Shown one piece after another: positions 1 through 7,640 of a stretch of 12,647 nucleotides of DNA. A model generated the notes under the pieces. That model made no database searches. It had not been told where the DNA came from and saw only the letters and a list, made by a program, of their open reading frames with translations. A program made the position numbers and the translations under genes. How positions within the stretch are numbered: the stretch's first letter is position 1; every line of letters begins with the position of its first letter. The stretch comes from CAJBLF01 sp964613015 (GTDB lineage: Bacteria; Patescibacteriota; Gracilibacteria; Absconditabacterales; Absconditicoccaceae): contig CAZTFP010000033.1 in NCBI GenBank assembly GCA_964613015.1, positions 1 to 12,647 of the forward strand, in the 5' to 3' direction.

Positions 1-1880
1 GAATCGATCTCGGAACAACCAACTCTTGTGTATCCTACATGCTAGGTGACAAATCAGAAGTGATTGCGAACGCTGAAGGAAAAAGAACAACACCTTCTGT
101 CGTATATATCAAGGGTGACGAATTGCTCGTCGGAGATCTTGCAAAAAGAAAGGCTATTTTAGAGCCAAAAAACGTTATCTACGAAGTGAAGAGATTCATC
201 GGTAGAAAGTATTCTGAAGTTATCGGAAAAGAAAATCTTCCTTACGAAATCAAAGAAGGTAAGGACGGATGAGTACTTATCGTGATCGACGGAAAAGAAT
301 ATAAACCTGAACAAATTTCAGCGTTTATTCTCCAAAAACTCAAGGAAGATGCTGAGAAATTTCTCGGAACTCCTATCACGCAAGCGGTTATCACCACGCC
401 TGCATATTTCAACGATAGCCAAAGAAATGCTACCAAGGCTGCAGGAGAAATCGCTGGGTTGAAAGTTGAGAGAATTATTAACGAACCAACAGCTGCTTCA
501 TTAGCCTATGGAGAAGGGAAAAATAAAGATGAAAAAATTGTTGTCTTTGATCTAGGATGAGGAACATTTGATGTGACTATTCTTGAAATCGGAGCTGAAT
601 GAACATTCCAAGTATTGTCCACAAGTGGAGATACCCATCTCGGAGGTGCAGATTTTGATCATATCATTATCAATTACTTAGTTGATTCATTTAAGAAAAA
701 GGAAGGTATCGATCTTACCAAAAACGCTATGGCAATGCAGAGAGTAAAGAACGAAGCTGAAGCTGCAAAACATCAATTGTCTCAGACAGAAAGAGTAGAT
801 ATCTCTATTCCATTCATCATCACCGGTGAAGATGGATTACCAAGAAATATGGAAGAATCACTCACCAGAGCTCAGTTTGAAAATATGTGTAAGGAGCTTT
901 TCGAGAGATGTAAAAAACCATGTCTCAATGCACTTGAAGATTCTAAGCTCAAGAAGAGCGATCTCAACCAAGTAATCTTGGTCGGAGGATCTACAAGAAT
1001 GCCCGCAGTCTTGAAATTAGTAAAAGATATTTTCGGTATCGATCCAAAAGCTACGGTAAATCCTGATGAATCTGTTTCTCAAGGAGCAGCTATCCAAGGA
1101 GGTATTATCCAATGAGATGTAAAAGATATTTTACTTCTTGATGTGACACCATTGAGTTTATCTGTAGAAGTAGAAGGCGGAATCGCTCACACAATGATCG
1201 CGAGAAATACTACTATCCCAGCGAAAAAAGAGAATACCTTCACAACTGCTGCTGATAATCAAACGGCTGTTACTGTCCATGTGACGCAAGGAGAAAGACA
1301 ATTTGCAAGAGACAATATTGATCTCTGAATGTTTAATCTCGAAGGAATACCTATGATGAGAAGAGGACAACCTCAGATCGAAGTGACCTTTGATATCGAT
1401 GCAAATGGAATCCTCAATGTCACGGCGAAAGAAAAATCTACAGGAAAAGAACAGTCAGTAAAAATCCAATGATCAACCAATATTTCAGACGCAGATATCA
1501 CCAAAGCAAAAGCTGAAGCTGAACAATTTGCTGAAGATGATCGCAAGAGAAGAGAAATTGTAGAATCCAAAAATAGACTCGAAGCATTGGTCTATCAGAT
1601 GGAAAGTATGATTTCTGAACAAAAAGATAAGATACCTACAGAAGATAAAGAAAAAGTAAACAAACTTATCGCTGATGCAAAAGCAACAACAGGAAAAGAT
1701 GGAGTAAACAAAGAAGAAATTGATTCAGAAATCGAAAGAATCCAAAAAGAATTTTCTGAATTGTACAACAAATACCAAGCTGCTCCTCAAGCATGAACTC
1801 CAAATCCAAATGATGAATTAGAGAAGGGTAAGGAAGAATGAGCTGTTGAAGGGGAGGTTATCGATGCAGACGCTAAGTAA
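1..1880 (+). CDS. dnaK: Molecular chaperone DnaK (Hsp70), 5'-truncated by the window edge; 8 in-frame UGA=Gly
   Basis: ATP-driven cytosolic Hsp70 chaperone that folds and protects proteins with DnaJ and GrpE. Codon phase begins at base 3. The first residues are IDLGTTNSC, the phosphate-1 motif that normally starts around residue 5, so only a few codons are missing. Then come NEPTAASLAYG, DLGGGTFDVT (phosphate 2), the LVGGSTRMP adenosine motif, the interdomain linker LLLDVTPLSLS, the beta-sandwich substrate domain (GERQFARDN, DIDANGILNVTAK) and a charged helical lid ending EVIDADAK. About 625 residues are visible, a normal DnaK length. TGA codons lie in frame at 270, 558, 600, 1113, 1326, 1470, 1794 and 1839. 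The one at 558 is the invariant middle Gly of DLGGGTF, so this is UGA=Gly, not a pseudogene. The stop is TAA. No grpE or dnaJ follows; a terminator does. Confidence 0.97.
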
Positions 1881-1911
1881 GACATAGTCATACTACTTAA
1901 GACATAGTCAT
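1878..1911. repeat. 14-bp direct repeat, two copies 20 bp apart
   Basis: TAAGACATAGTCAT occurs at 1878-1891 and again at 1898-1911. The first copy contains the dnaK stop codon and the second runs into the left arm of the adjoining palindrome. Two copies only, so this is probably a small local duplication at the edge of the palindromic element. Confidence 0.75.
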
Positions 1912-1968
1912 CCTGAGTTTGTCGAAGGATATAGTGATTACTATATTCTTCATTACATTCAGAATGAC
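1907..1968. repeat. Large imperfect palindrome downstream of dnaK (dispersed intergenic repeat-like)
   Basis: The left arm, from GTCATCCTGAGTTTGTCGAAG (21 bases minus the last is the core), is matched by the reverse complement of the right arm, which reads GTCATTCTGAATGTAATG onward. The arms agree at most positions over about 30 bases, with ATAGT/ACTAT at the apex. The CCTGAG-TTGTCGAAGG core resembles a palindrome I recall as widespread between bacterial genes. In RNA it would form a long hairpin just 5' of the dnaK terminator, where it could protect the 3' end. Confidence 0.7.
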
Positions 1969-1975
1969 ATAAGTA

Positions 1976-2004
1976 AAAAAACCACCTCACCCGGGTGGTT
2001 TTTT
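1976..2004 (+). terminator. Rho-independent terminator of dnaK
   Basis: An 11-bp perfect stem, AAAAAACCACC (1976-1986) with GGTGGTTTTTT (1994-2004), closes a 7-base loop and runs into further T residues. The A-run on the other side would also let it work on the minus strand. Confidence 0.9.
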
Positions 2005-2008
2005 TGTT

Positions 2009-2037
2009 TTGAAAACAGGAATAAAAGACTATATATA
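2009..2037 (+). promoter_or_regulatory. Sigma-70-type promoter for the 2071 gene
   Basis: TTGAAA (2009-2014), a 17-bp spacer and TATATA (2032-2037) lie directly after the dnaK terminator. A start near 2044 would give a leader of about 27 nt, T-rich and with no Shine-Dalgarno sequence. Confidence 0.6.
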
Positions 2038-2070
2038 CAGAGAGTTCTTTTTATATTTTAATCTCATTTC

Positions 2071-2349
2071 ATGATTAATCAAAAAAGATTTGCGCTCTCA
2101 TTTTGAATTTTTATCGGTGGTCTTCATCTCCTTCGATCGCTCTTGGTAGCTATTATTCCTACGTACTTCCAACAATTCATTAACTGGGTAGCTCGTATGC
2201 ATTTCATTCAGTCAGACATTGTTATGATGCCATTCAATGTATGGAAAGCATTACTTCTGATAGTTATAACTTTTATTATCGGTACGATTATCTGAAAAAT
2301 TATTGCCATAATTATCAATTGTAGTATGACCACGAATAAGAAAAAATAA
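2071..2349 (+). CDS. Small two-helix membrane protein, 92 aa, 2 UGA=Gly
   Basis: Function unknown. In code 25 the frame is open from ATG 2071 to TAA 2347-2349, through TGA at 2104 and 2293. Residues about 7-30 (FALSFGIFIGGLHLL and following) and 59-83 (ALLLIVITFIIGTIIG and following) are strongly hydrophobic and long enough to span the membrane. The loop between them carries aromatic and Met residues, and the tail ends in lysines, suggesting a cytoplasmic C-terminus. Two of its five glycines are UGA, both inside the membrane segments. The layout resembles small two-helix families such as DUF5676, but I cannot confirm membership. It has its own promoter and terminator, so it is probably transcribed alone. 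Under the standard code no ORF would be called here. Confidence 0.75.
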
Positions 2350-2367
2350 TTTATCTTTCCAAGAAAC

Positions 2368-2398
2368 AAAAAATCACTTCATTACGAGGTGATTTTTT
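2368..2398 (+). terminator. Rho-independent terminator after the small membrane protein
   Basis: AAAAAATCACTTC (2368-2380) pairs with GAGGTGATTTTTT (2386-2398), with one G-U, around the 5-base loop ATTAC. It ends in a six-T run. Confidence 0.9.
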
Positions 2399-2422
2399 GC
2401 TATCAAAAAAGTCCTCCAATAT

Positions 2423-2450
2423 TTGACAAACAGAAAATCTAGAGTATAAT
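2423..2450 (+). promoter_or_regulatory. Consensus sigma-70 promoter driving the 2487-4355 unit
   Basis: Perfect TTGACA (2423-2428) and perfect TATAAT (2445-2450) with a 16-bp spacer. Transcription should begin near 2457, about 30 nt before the ATG at 2487. The leader has TTTTTATTT (2464-2472) and no Shine-Dalgarno match. This is the strongest promoter in the window and suggests high constitutive expression. Confidence 0.85.
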
Positions 2451-2486
2451 TACTATAGAAAAATTTTTATTTGCTGATTTTGATCC

Positions 2487-2834
2487 ATGATAGCTTGAAC
2501 AAATCCTAAGTATCAAAATCTAGAATGAGAATTTCAAAAACTCAGTTATGAAGACAGAAAGCAAAAGATCATTAACATTATGGAATATATAAAAGACAAG
2601 GTCGATTTTGCTTGATGAATGCAAAAATTCATTACAGAGTCTCCAGATATAAGTGATGCGTTTCTAAATAATATGTATCAGCTTATTATGAAAACAGCTG
2701 TAGATACAGCACAAAAAGATACTAACCAACAGGCGCAAAACATGTTGGAAACTATACAAAACATGATTTTGGAGCACCAACAGATTGATGAAAAAGAACA
2801 TCAAGATGCTGATAATCTTCTAAATCAAATGTAA
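2487..2834 (+). CDS. Unrecognised helical protein, 115 aa; all four glycines are UGA
   Basis: I do not recognise this protein. In code 25 the frame runs from ATG 2487 to TAA 2832-2834, with TGA at codons 4 and 14 and as a tandem pair at 2613-2618. These are its only glycines. It starts MIAGTNPKYQNLEGEF, is hydrophilic, and has a long, probably helical second half rich in Gln, Glu, Asp and Met (for example MLETIQNMILEHQQ). There is no signal peptide or membrane segment, so it should be cytosolic. ATG 2487 is chosen because it lies about 30 nt after a consensus promoter and gives an unbroken frame; the next in-frame ATG (2580) would cut the N-terminal region. It is 27 bp ahead of the 497-residue gene with no terminator between, so the two are very likely co-transcribed and may work together. 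Confidence 0.8.
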
Positions 2835-2861
2835 AATTTTTTATTATTTTAATGTATTACC

Positions 2862-4355
2862 ATGGCAAATCTAGAAATTAAATTAGAGAAAAAGGTAGAT
2901 GCTAAACTCGATACTACAGAAAAAAAAGCTTTAGAATGAATGAAAGCTGAAAATCTTAAAAACAAATTAACAGATCTCAAAGAAGAAAAATTTGATCTTA
3001 CTGCAAAAAACAAATGAGTAAGATTGGAAGATATTGTTAAAAATTATAATACAGTAACGAGTACTATTGATCTTAAGGGAGAAAATATTCCTGTAGGTAA
3101 ATGATCGGATTTAGCGGCTTGGATACAAATACTCATGGTTGCTGACGGAAGAAATATACTAACAAATGAAGCAAAAAAAAGATGAGTTAAACTATGAATA
3201 GATGGTTATATATGAGCTATTACATCTACTGCAATAGGAGATTACAAAAACAAAACAGAAACGAAAACAAATCAACCAAACATGAGTTTTGAAAAGGTTG
3301 ATTTAAGTCAACTTACAAGCCACAACTTTTATGGTGATTTTTTATCAGTGTATTGAGATGTTGCTGCTAAGGCATATAAAGATACATACAAAGTATTCAA
3401 AGATGATTGAGCTTTTACCAATTGCTCAAATTATAATGGTAATATAACCATCAATTATAAATCTCAATATGATAAAAATTTTCAATCAATTTCGTTTAAA
3501 GCAAAAGATATTCAAAAATCAGATTTAAATATAGATAACAAAAAGTTATTAGAAATTGTTAAATCACAACTTGAAAAAAAAGAATGAGATCTTAGAGCAA
3601 AGACATGACAAGAATCAGTAAATAGTGGAATAGATAACGTTCAAGTTAAATCCTTCTCACCATTTATGCAAGAATATTTAAGCAATCAATGATGGATGGC
3701 TCCAAACTGAACAATAGATTTTAACCCATGAATGGCTAATGGTTCTGGTATGAATATTTATAGTTGACGTTTGGTTATATCATATCCAGGAAAATGAACA
3801 CTAACATACAATTTATCAGATATGCAGACAAATAATACATTTGATAGCAAAAAATTTGTAAATGCTATTACGAAAACAATTGAACCACGAGCAAAACAAT
3901 GGAAAAAAGATCAATTAACTGCAAAATATACTAACTTAGATTGAGCAAAAATATGAGCAATATCAAATGCCAACAATGCAGATATCTATATAAATAGTTA
4001 TAAAAATCTCCAAACAGAAATAAATAACTATTCTAAAGTATGAGTTGTTTTGGATAAGAAAGTTACAGATAAAATACCTACCCAAATAGAAGCATTAAAT
4101 AATCAAAAGAAATATTTAATCGCAAAAAATTGGATTGATACAGATATAAAAGATTTAGAAGCAAAAAACAATAAAGCAATGTCTAGGGCTGAACAAACTA
4201 AATTATGAAAAGACATAAAAAATAGAGTTGAAGTCTTGACCTTATGAAGTGTAGAATTGTATACTTTAAAGGTTAACATAAAAGATGCATTTACAAAAGT
4301 AAACAAACAAGCTGAATATACCACATATCTAAATAGATATAAAGCATTAGTGTAA
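2862..4355 (+). CDS. Unrecognised 497-aa protein with 20 UGA=Gly codons
   Basis: I do not recognise this family. In code 25 the frame is open from ATG 2862 to TAA 4353-4355, with 20 TGA codons and only 11 GGN codons for glycine; the standard code breaks it into scraps. The N-terminal ~65 residues are charged and probably coiled (KLEKKVDAKLDTTEKK, KNKLTDLKEEKFDL). Residues near 85-130 are more compact (SDLAAWIQILMVADGRNIL). The middle, around residues 268-320, is rich in Gly, Asn and aromatics (NQGWMAPNG, YSGRLVISYPGKGTLTYNL) and looks beta-rich. The last ~150 residues are again helical and Lys/Asn-rich. No signal peptide or membrane span, so cytosolic. It is the second gene of the unit with the 115-aa gene and ends at a strong terminator. 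Leader AT-rich, no Shine-Dalgarno. Confidence 0.8.
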
Positions 4356-4376
4356 TATCATTAAAAATAAAAATAT

Positions 4377-4416
4377 AAAAAAAGGGCTAGCTCCCAAAAC
4401 GGAGCTAGCTTTTTTT
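4377..4416. terminator. Bidirectional rho-independent terminator between convergent genes
   Basis: GCTAGCTCC (4386-4394) pairs perfectly with GGAGCTAGC (4401-4409) around a 6-base loop. There is a T-run to the right (4410-4416) and an A-run to the left (4377-4383), so it can end the 497-aa gene on the plus strand and the CPBP gene on the minus strand. The CPBP stop codon overlaps its right edge. Confidence 0.92.
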
Positions 4417-4990
4417 AGTACGTTGCAATGATTATTGCCACATTGCTTACCACATGTATGGTGATAGTTGCAATAAAAGGAAGTACATGAACATACCTAA
4501 ATAACTTCTTAGAACTCAGAAGAAATTTTACATACGTAAATGAGAGTATAATTCCCATGCCTCCTTGTAATACAATATGAGGTAATTTTTCTTGAAATGT
4601 GGGTACTTGTGGCAGTTTCATTATTGCGCGCAAATCCTGATCTGATAGTACGTGTTGAAGTCCAAACATGATCTGGATGTAGATAATTGGTATGCCGATG
4701 AGCATAATCAGTACTACGGTTGGTATTTTTATATGAGCACCAAAAAACCATAGTATACTACCAATCGTAAATGGTAATAATCGCCAAAGTAGTTCTTCCC
4801 CAAATACTATACCTGGTTGTTTAATAATTTCCAAGTATACTGTGGGTTCAGTTAGAATATATTTACTACCAGGCCAGAACACAGTATTCCAGAAATACAT
4901 CCAGGAACTACAGAGTATGACCATTATAAGCAAAAATATTCCTGACCGAAATCTTATGAGATATCCCAGAAATGATTGTATGTTCTTCAT
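4415..4990 (-). CDS. CPBP-family (CAAX/Abi) intramembrane metalloprotease, 191 aa
   Basis: Probable integral membrane glutamic-type protease of the CPBP/ABI family (Pfam PF02517), related to eukaryotic Rce1. The three family motifs are present in order: EELLWR (EExxxR, residues 65-70), FGLQH (FxxxH, 109-113) and HVVSN (HxxxN, 179-183). Hydrophobic segments lie at about 15-38, 71-85, 90-112, 140-157 and 168-190. Bacterial members process peptides or protect against self-made bacteriocins; the substrate here cannot be told, and no bacteriocin gene is visible nearby. The start is ATG 4990, with an in-frame stop 21 nt upstream. None of its 12 glycines uses UGA, unlike most neighbours. It is divergent from the PAP2 gene and has its own promoter and terminator. 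Confidence 0.88.
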   Translation of the reverse strand: MKNIQSFLGYLIRFRSGIFLLIMVILCSSWMYFWNTVFWPGSKYILTEPTVYLEIIKQPGIVFGEELLWRLLPFTIGSILWFFGAHIKIPTVVLIMLIGIPIIYIQIMFGLQHVLSDQDLRAIMKLPQVPTFQEKLPHIVLQGGMGIILSFTYVKFLLSSKKLFRYVHVLPFIATITIHVVSNVAIIIATY

Positions 4991-5023
4991 AATCGCATTT
5001 TTTCGTTTTTATTTATCACTATA

Positions 5024-5051
5024 TGTATAAATATATTAAACAAAATGTCAA
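5024..5051 (-). promoter_or_regulatory. Promoter for the CPBP protease gene
   Basis: On the minus strand, TTGACA (complement of 5046-5051), a 16-bp spacer and TATACA (complement of 5024-5029). The start would be near 5017, giving a leader of about 27 nt, AT-rich and without a Shine-Dalgarno sequence. Confidence 0.65.
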
Positions 5052-5149
5052 CCTCTTTTGTGTTCCAAAATAGACAGATATTTGTAAACAGTTATTTTAC
5101 AAAATTTATTTATCTTCGGCACACAAGAGTAGGATATAGAGTTTTCTTT

Positions 5150-5177
5150 TTGACAAAAGCACTTGGAAAACTATCAC
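5150..5177 (+). promoter_or_regulatory. Likely promoter for the PAP2 gene
   Basis: Perfect TTGACA (5150-5155), a 16-bp spacer and TATCAC (5172-5177), a weak -10. A start near 5184 gives a leader of about 22 nt with the T-rich stretch ATTTTATTTTT ahead of the ATG at 5206. Confidence 0.45.
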
Positions 5178-5205
5178 TAATCATATTTTATTTTTCTCCA
5201 TAGCG

Positions 5206-5745
5206 ATGGACTTTCAAGTGCTTAGTTTCATCAACCAATTAGGCCATGGTACCCGGGTGGATATAATTTCGCAGTATATTAGTTGGAATCGATCAATGAT
5301 TATCATCCGAGTTCTCGTGATTTCACTTGCCCTCATGTTCAAGAAAAAATATCGAAAGTTCGTACTTTTTAGTTTTGTCCTTGCGGGGACATTATTTTTC
5401 GGAGTTTCCGAAATTGGCTTCAAAACATTGCTTGTTCAAGAGACAGGAATTAGGATAAGGCCGTATATAGCACATGTAAATGTGATTCAACCTATAGGAA
5501 AACGTTATACAGATTCTTCATTCCCTTCAAGTCATATGGTGATTACCGTAGCTATGCTTACAGTATTGATACTTATATTTCCAGCGTTATGGCCATATGC
5601 TGTCCTATATGCTCTACTTATGGCACGAACTAGAATGCACAATGGTATGCACTATCCTAGTGATATTCTCGCATGAATATTTTTCTGATTCTTCTGTGGA
5701 TGGATAGGAGTAATATTGAGTAGAAAAGTCTTTGCGTCAAAATAA
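5206..5745 (+). CDS. PAP2-family membrane phosphatase, 179 aa, 2 UGA=Gly
   Basis: Integral membrane phosphatase of the type 2 phosphatidic acid phosphatase superfamily, which includes undecaprenyl-diphosphate and phosphatidylglycerophosphate phosphatases. The catalytic residues are visible: RP at 85-86 (motif 1, with K73 upstream at an atypical spacing), PSSH at 107-110 (motif 2) and R143-x5-H149-x3-D153 (motif 3, RMHNGMHYPSD). Hydrophobic helices lie at about 31-46, 51-68, 111-126, 128-140 and 155-172. The TGA at 5674 is the Gly that almost always follows motif 3 (SDILA-G), and TGA 5686 is a membrane glycine. A standard reading would lose the last helix. The substrate is probably a lipid phosphate of the envelope, but which one is open. 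It is divergent from the CPBP gene; no clear terminator follows. Confidence 0.92.
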
Positions 5746-5913
5746 AAAAAGTTTCACATACATATTTTTTTACATTACTTCAGTGTGGTAGTGTATGGTA
5801 ATGTGTTTGCTGCATATCAAATACTCTCGAAAAATTGTAGGTAGGAAGTGAGATTATCAATTGATTTCTTTAGATAAATATATAGAGTGACAAAAACAAA
5901 TACATATAAAAAT
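5746..5913. other. Non-coding gap with a small hairpin
   Basis: No gene seen. ACATTAC (5772-5778) and GTAATGT (5798-5804) form a 7-bp stem around a 19-base GT-rich loop. It lacks a downstream T-run, so it is not a standard terminator. No convincing promoter was found for the following small gene. Confidence 0.4.
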
Positions 5914-6132
5914 ATGGATATACTACTATCATCCGACTTGATCAACGAGAATGTTGGTCATAAAATTATTATGGACCTTCAAAGATATGGGTCCCAAACA
6001 GTGCAGAAATTACAAGGAATTATTCGTTCGGCATTTTCGAATGATCCGACACCTGACTGTAAAATAGAGACAGACACAGGAATCGAAGAGATCTTTATGG
6101 GAGAGGTTATTGATATACAACTTTTATCCTAA
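5914..6132 (+). CDS. Small hypothetical protein, 72 aa
   Basis: Not recognised. The frame has a stop at 5875 and is open to TAA 6130-6132. GTG at 5887 would give 81 residues, but the nine extra residues (MTKTNTYKN) look unstructured, so I prefer ATG 5914. The product is a soluble, mixed-charge protein: MDILLSSDLINENVGHKII, a central helix (QRYGSQTVQKLQGIIRS), then a short acidic C-terminal part (GIEEIFMGEVIDIQLLS) that looks like beta strands. No signal peptide or membrane helix. No UGA among its five glycines. The compact composition and the terminator directly after it support a real gene, but no homolog family comes to mind. Confidence 0.65.
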   Translation: MDILLSSDLINENVGHKIIMDLQRYGSQTVQKLQGIIRSAFSNDPTPDCKIETDTGIEEIFMGEVIDIQLLS

Positions 6133-6154
6133 TTCTATTCTGATTATAATATCT

Positions 6155-6179
6155 ACCGGTGGTATACATCGGTTTTTTT
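6155..6179 (+). terminator. Terminator of the 72-aa gene
   Basis: ACCGGTG (6155-6161) pairs with CATCGGT (6167-6173), with one G-U, around the loop GTATA. A seven-T run follows. Confidence 0.8.
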
Positions 6180-6183
6180 ATAT

Positions 6184-6210
6184 AAAAAAATCCCGCATAA
6201 TACAGCGGGA
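6184..6210 (-). terminator. Terminator of the ketoacyl synthase gene
   Basis: Read on the minus strand, TCCCGC and GCGGGA (6191-6196 and 6205-6210) form a 6-bp GC-rich stem followed by seven Ts (complement of 6184-6190). It sits back to back with the plus-strand terminator at 6155-6179, 30 nt after the stop codon. Confidence 0.85.
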
Positions 6211-6239
6211 GTACATTTTATTCGAATAATATATGAGTA

Positions 6240-7601
6240 TTAATTCAATCCATATTCAGCCAAAAGTATGCAGAGCGTGGCTACAGAATTATTAGCATAT
6301 ATTTTGATGGTCATAGGAACAAGTCCTTTCGGAATGGTATATTTAGCCGTAGGAGGCTTTGTAGATAAATCCTTTCTTCCATAGAAGAGTTCAAATACAC
6401 CATCGGTCATTGTTTCATCCAATGTTTCATTAGCCTGATGAAGAAATATTCTGGTAATCTGGGAAATGTGGATTCCTAAACTATCCATAAGTCTTTTAAC
6501 AAGTTCAGGAACATATCCTTTTGCATAGCCGAAGACCGATCTTCCACTCATTTTGAGGAACATACCATCCAAATCGGGATTATATGATTTTCCCATCCAG
6601 AGTAGATTAAGGTGTTTTGGTGTAGTATCTGAACGTGCCATATATCCAAGCATACCATATCGTTTGGAATATATCATTGCATTAGCACCCATACCAGCAC
6701 CTACAGAGGCAAAGAGGAAAATCTTACCATCTATTTTTGCAGGGACGGCTATCACACGTCCAAAAAATTCTGTGGCACCTGCGCCATCAGAATAAATCTG
6801 AGAGTCCGGATCATGAGGATCAGAAACTCGTGATAATGCTTCTGCACCAATAACCATGACGCGTTTTGCTTTGCCTGAACTAATGAATAATTCAGCAAGA
6901 CTTGCTCCATGAAGCCAACCTGGGCATCCAAAGAGTACGTCAAAAGCAAGAACATCGGGACTTGTTATTCCCCATCGTGCTTTTACCTTACTTGCAAGAC
7001 AGAATTCTTCATACAGATTGTGAATTACTATTACCCGATGTAGATTCTCCTTATCCATATCAAGAACGGAAAACGCAGATTGAGCTTTTTCAGAGATTCC
7101 GGTAAGATCATACCCATTGGTTTCTACAACAAGATCATTAGGTCCTACTCCAAGATAATCCTTAAGTCGATCAAGATCTTGTTTCCAATGAATACCACCA
7201 ATAGCAAAATCACAAGCTACAATATCGGGATTTTCTATACCGAGAATGTTTTTGATCCTTGCGGCATGGCTTGGTACACAATCAAAATCACCATTATCCC
7301 CGAAGTTGTGAGCAAAAATAAATACGTCTGTTTTTTTGGGATTATATCCAGAAGAACGTCGTGCGTCTTGAGTAGCAAAGAAACCAGCGTTAGAAGTTGA
7401 GATATTAGAACGAAAATATCGTCGTTCTTGTATACCAGTAATACTCCCAAGTTTAGTAACAATTTCTTTGTTCGTTCGTGGATCTCTTCTTCCATCGGGC
7501 GTAAAAAATCTAATCTTCCTCTGTTCAAAATAGGAATTTTGCACTCTACGATTAGAAATATATCTACCCGTGGCGCCAATAAATGTTTGTGTATGTGTCA
7601 T
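6240..7601 (-). CDS. FabH-like 3-oxoacyl-ACP synthase III family protein, 453 aa, with apparent internal duplication
   Basis: Thiolase-fold condensing enzyme of the ketoacyl synthase III type, which joins an acyl-CoA or acyl-ACP to a malonyl extender. Catalytic residues are in order: Cys226 in FGCPGW, His388 in LHQANETL and Asn437 in YANNSVAT, matching the Cys-His-Asn triad of FabH. Other family signatures are TGIQERR (55-61), VIGAEALSR (250-258) and YSDGAGA (270-276). At 453 residues it is about 130 longer than a typical FabH. Part of the excess is a second copy of the catalytic-strand region: residues 113-139 and 203-229 match at about 10 of 27 positions, and the first copy has Gly where the second has Cys226. 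None of its 41 glycines uses UGA, and its mRNA leader is A-rich rather than U-rich, so recent acquisition is plausible. No other fatty-acid gene is nearby; a role in a specialised lipid or ketone product is possible. Confidence 0.88.
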   Translation of the reverse strand: MTHTQTFIGATGRYISNRRVQNSYFEQRKIRFFTPDGRRDPRTNKEIVTKLGSITGIQERRYFRSNISTSNAGFFATQDARRSSGYNPKKTDVFIFAHNFGDNGDFDCVPSHAARIKNILGIENPDIVACDFAIGGIHWKQDLDRLKDYLGVGPNDLVVETNGYDLTGISEKAQSAFSVLDMDKENLHRVIVIHNLYEEFCLASKVKARWGITSPDVLAFDVLFGCPGWLHGASLAELFISSGKAKRVMVIGAEALSRVSDPHDPDSQIYSDGAGATEFFGRVIAVPAKIDGKIFLFASVGAGMGANAMIYSKRYGMLGYMARSDTTPKHLNLLWMGKSYNPDLDGMFLKMSGRSVFGYAKGYVPELVKRLMDSLGIHISQITRIFLHQANETLDETMTDGVFELFYGRKDLSTKPPTAKYTIPKGLVPMTIKIYANNSVATLCILLAEYGLN

Positions 7602-7640
7602 ATTTTTTTTTATTTTTTTATTTTTTGTTTTCGAAACGCA

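Noticed and set aside
1..1880. dnaK as a pseudogene with many nonsense mutations
   Set aside because: All breaks are TGA, none is TAA or TAG, there is no frameshift, and the breaks fall on conserved glycines in an otherwise intact protein.
1878..1911. Start of a CRISPR array
   Set aside because: Only two 14-bp copies with a 6-bp gap; no spacer-sized interval and no cas gene.
5746..5886. tRNA gene, including a hoped-for tRNA-Gly(UCA)
   Set aside because: No cloverleaf, T-loop GTTCRA-type motif or acceptor pairing was found in this or any other gap in the window.
7080..7579. Both-strand ORFs of 106 and 114 codons inside the ketoacyl synthase
   Set aside because: They are shadows of a 453-residue frame that has full family motifs and the catalytic triad.
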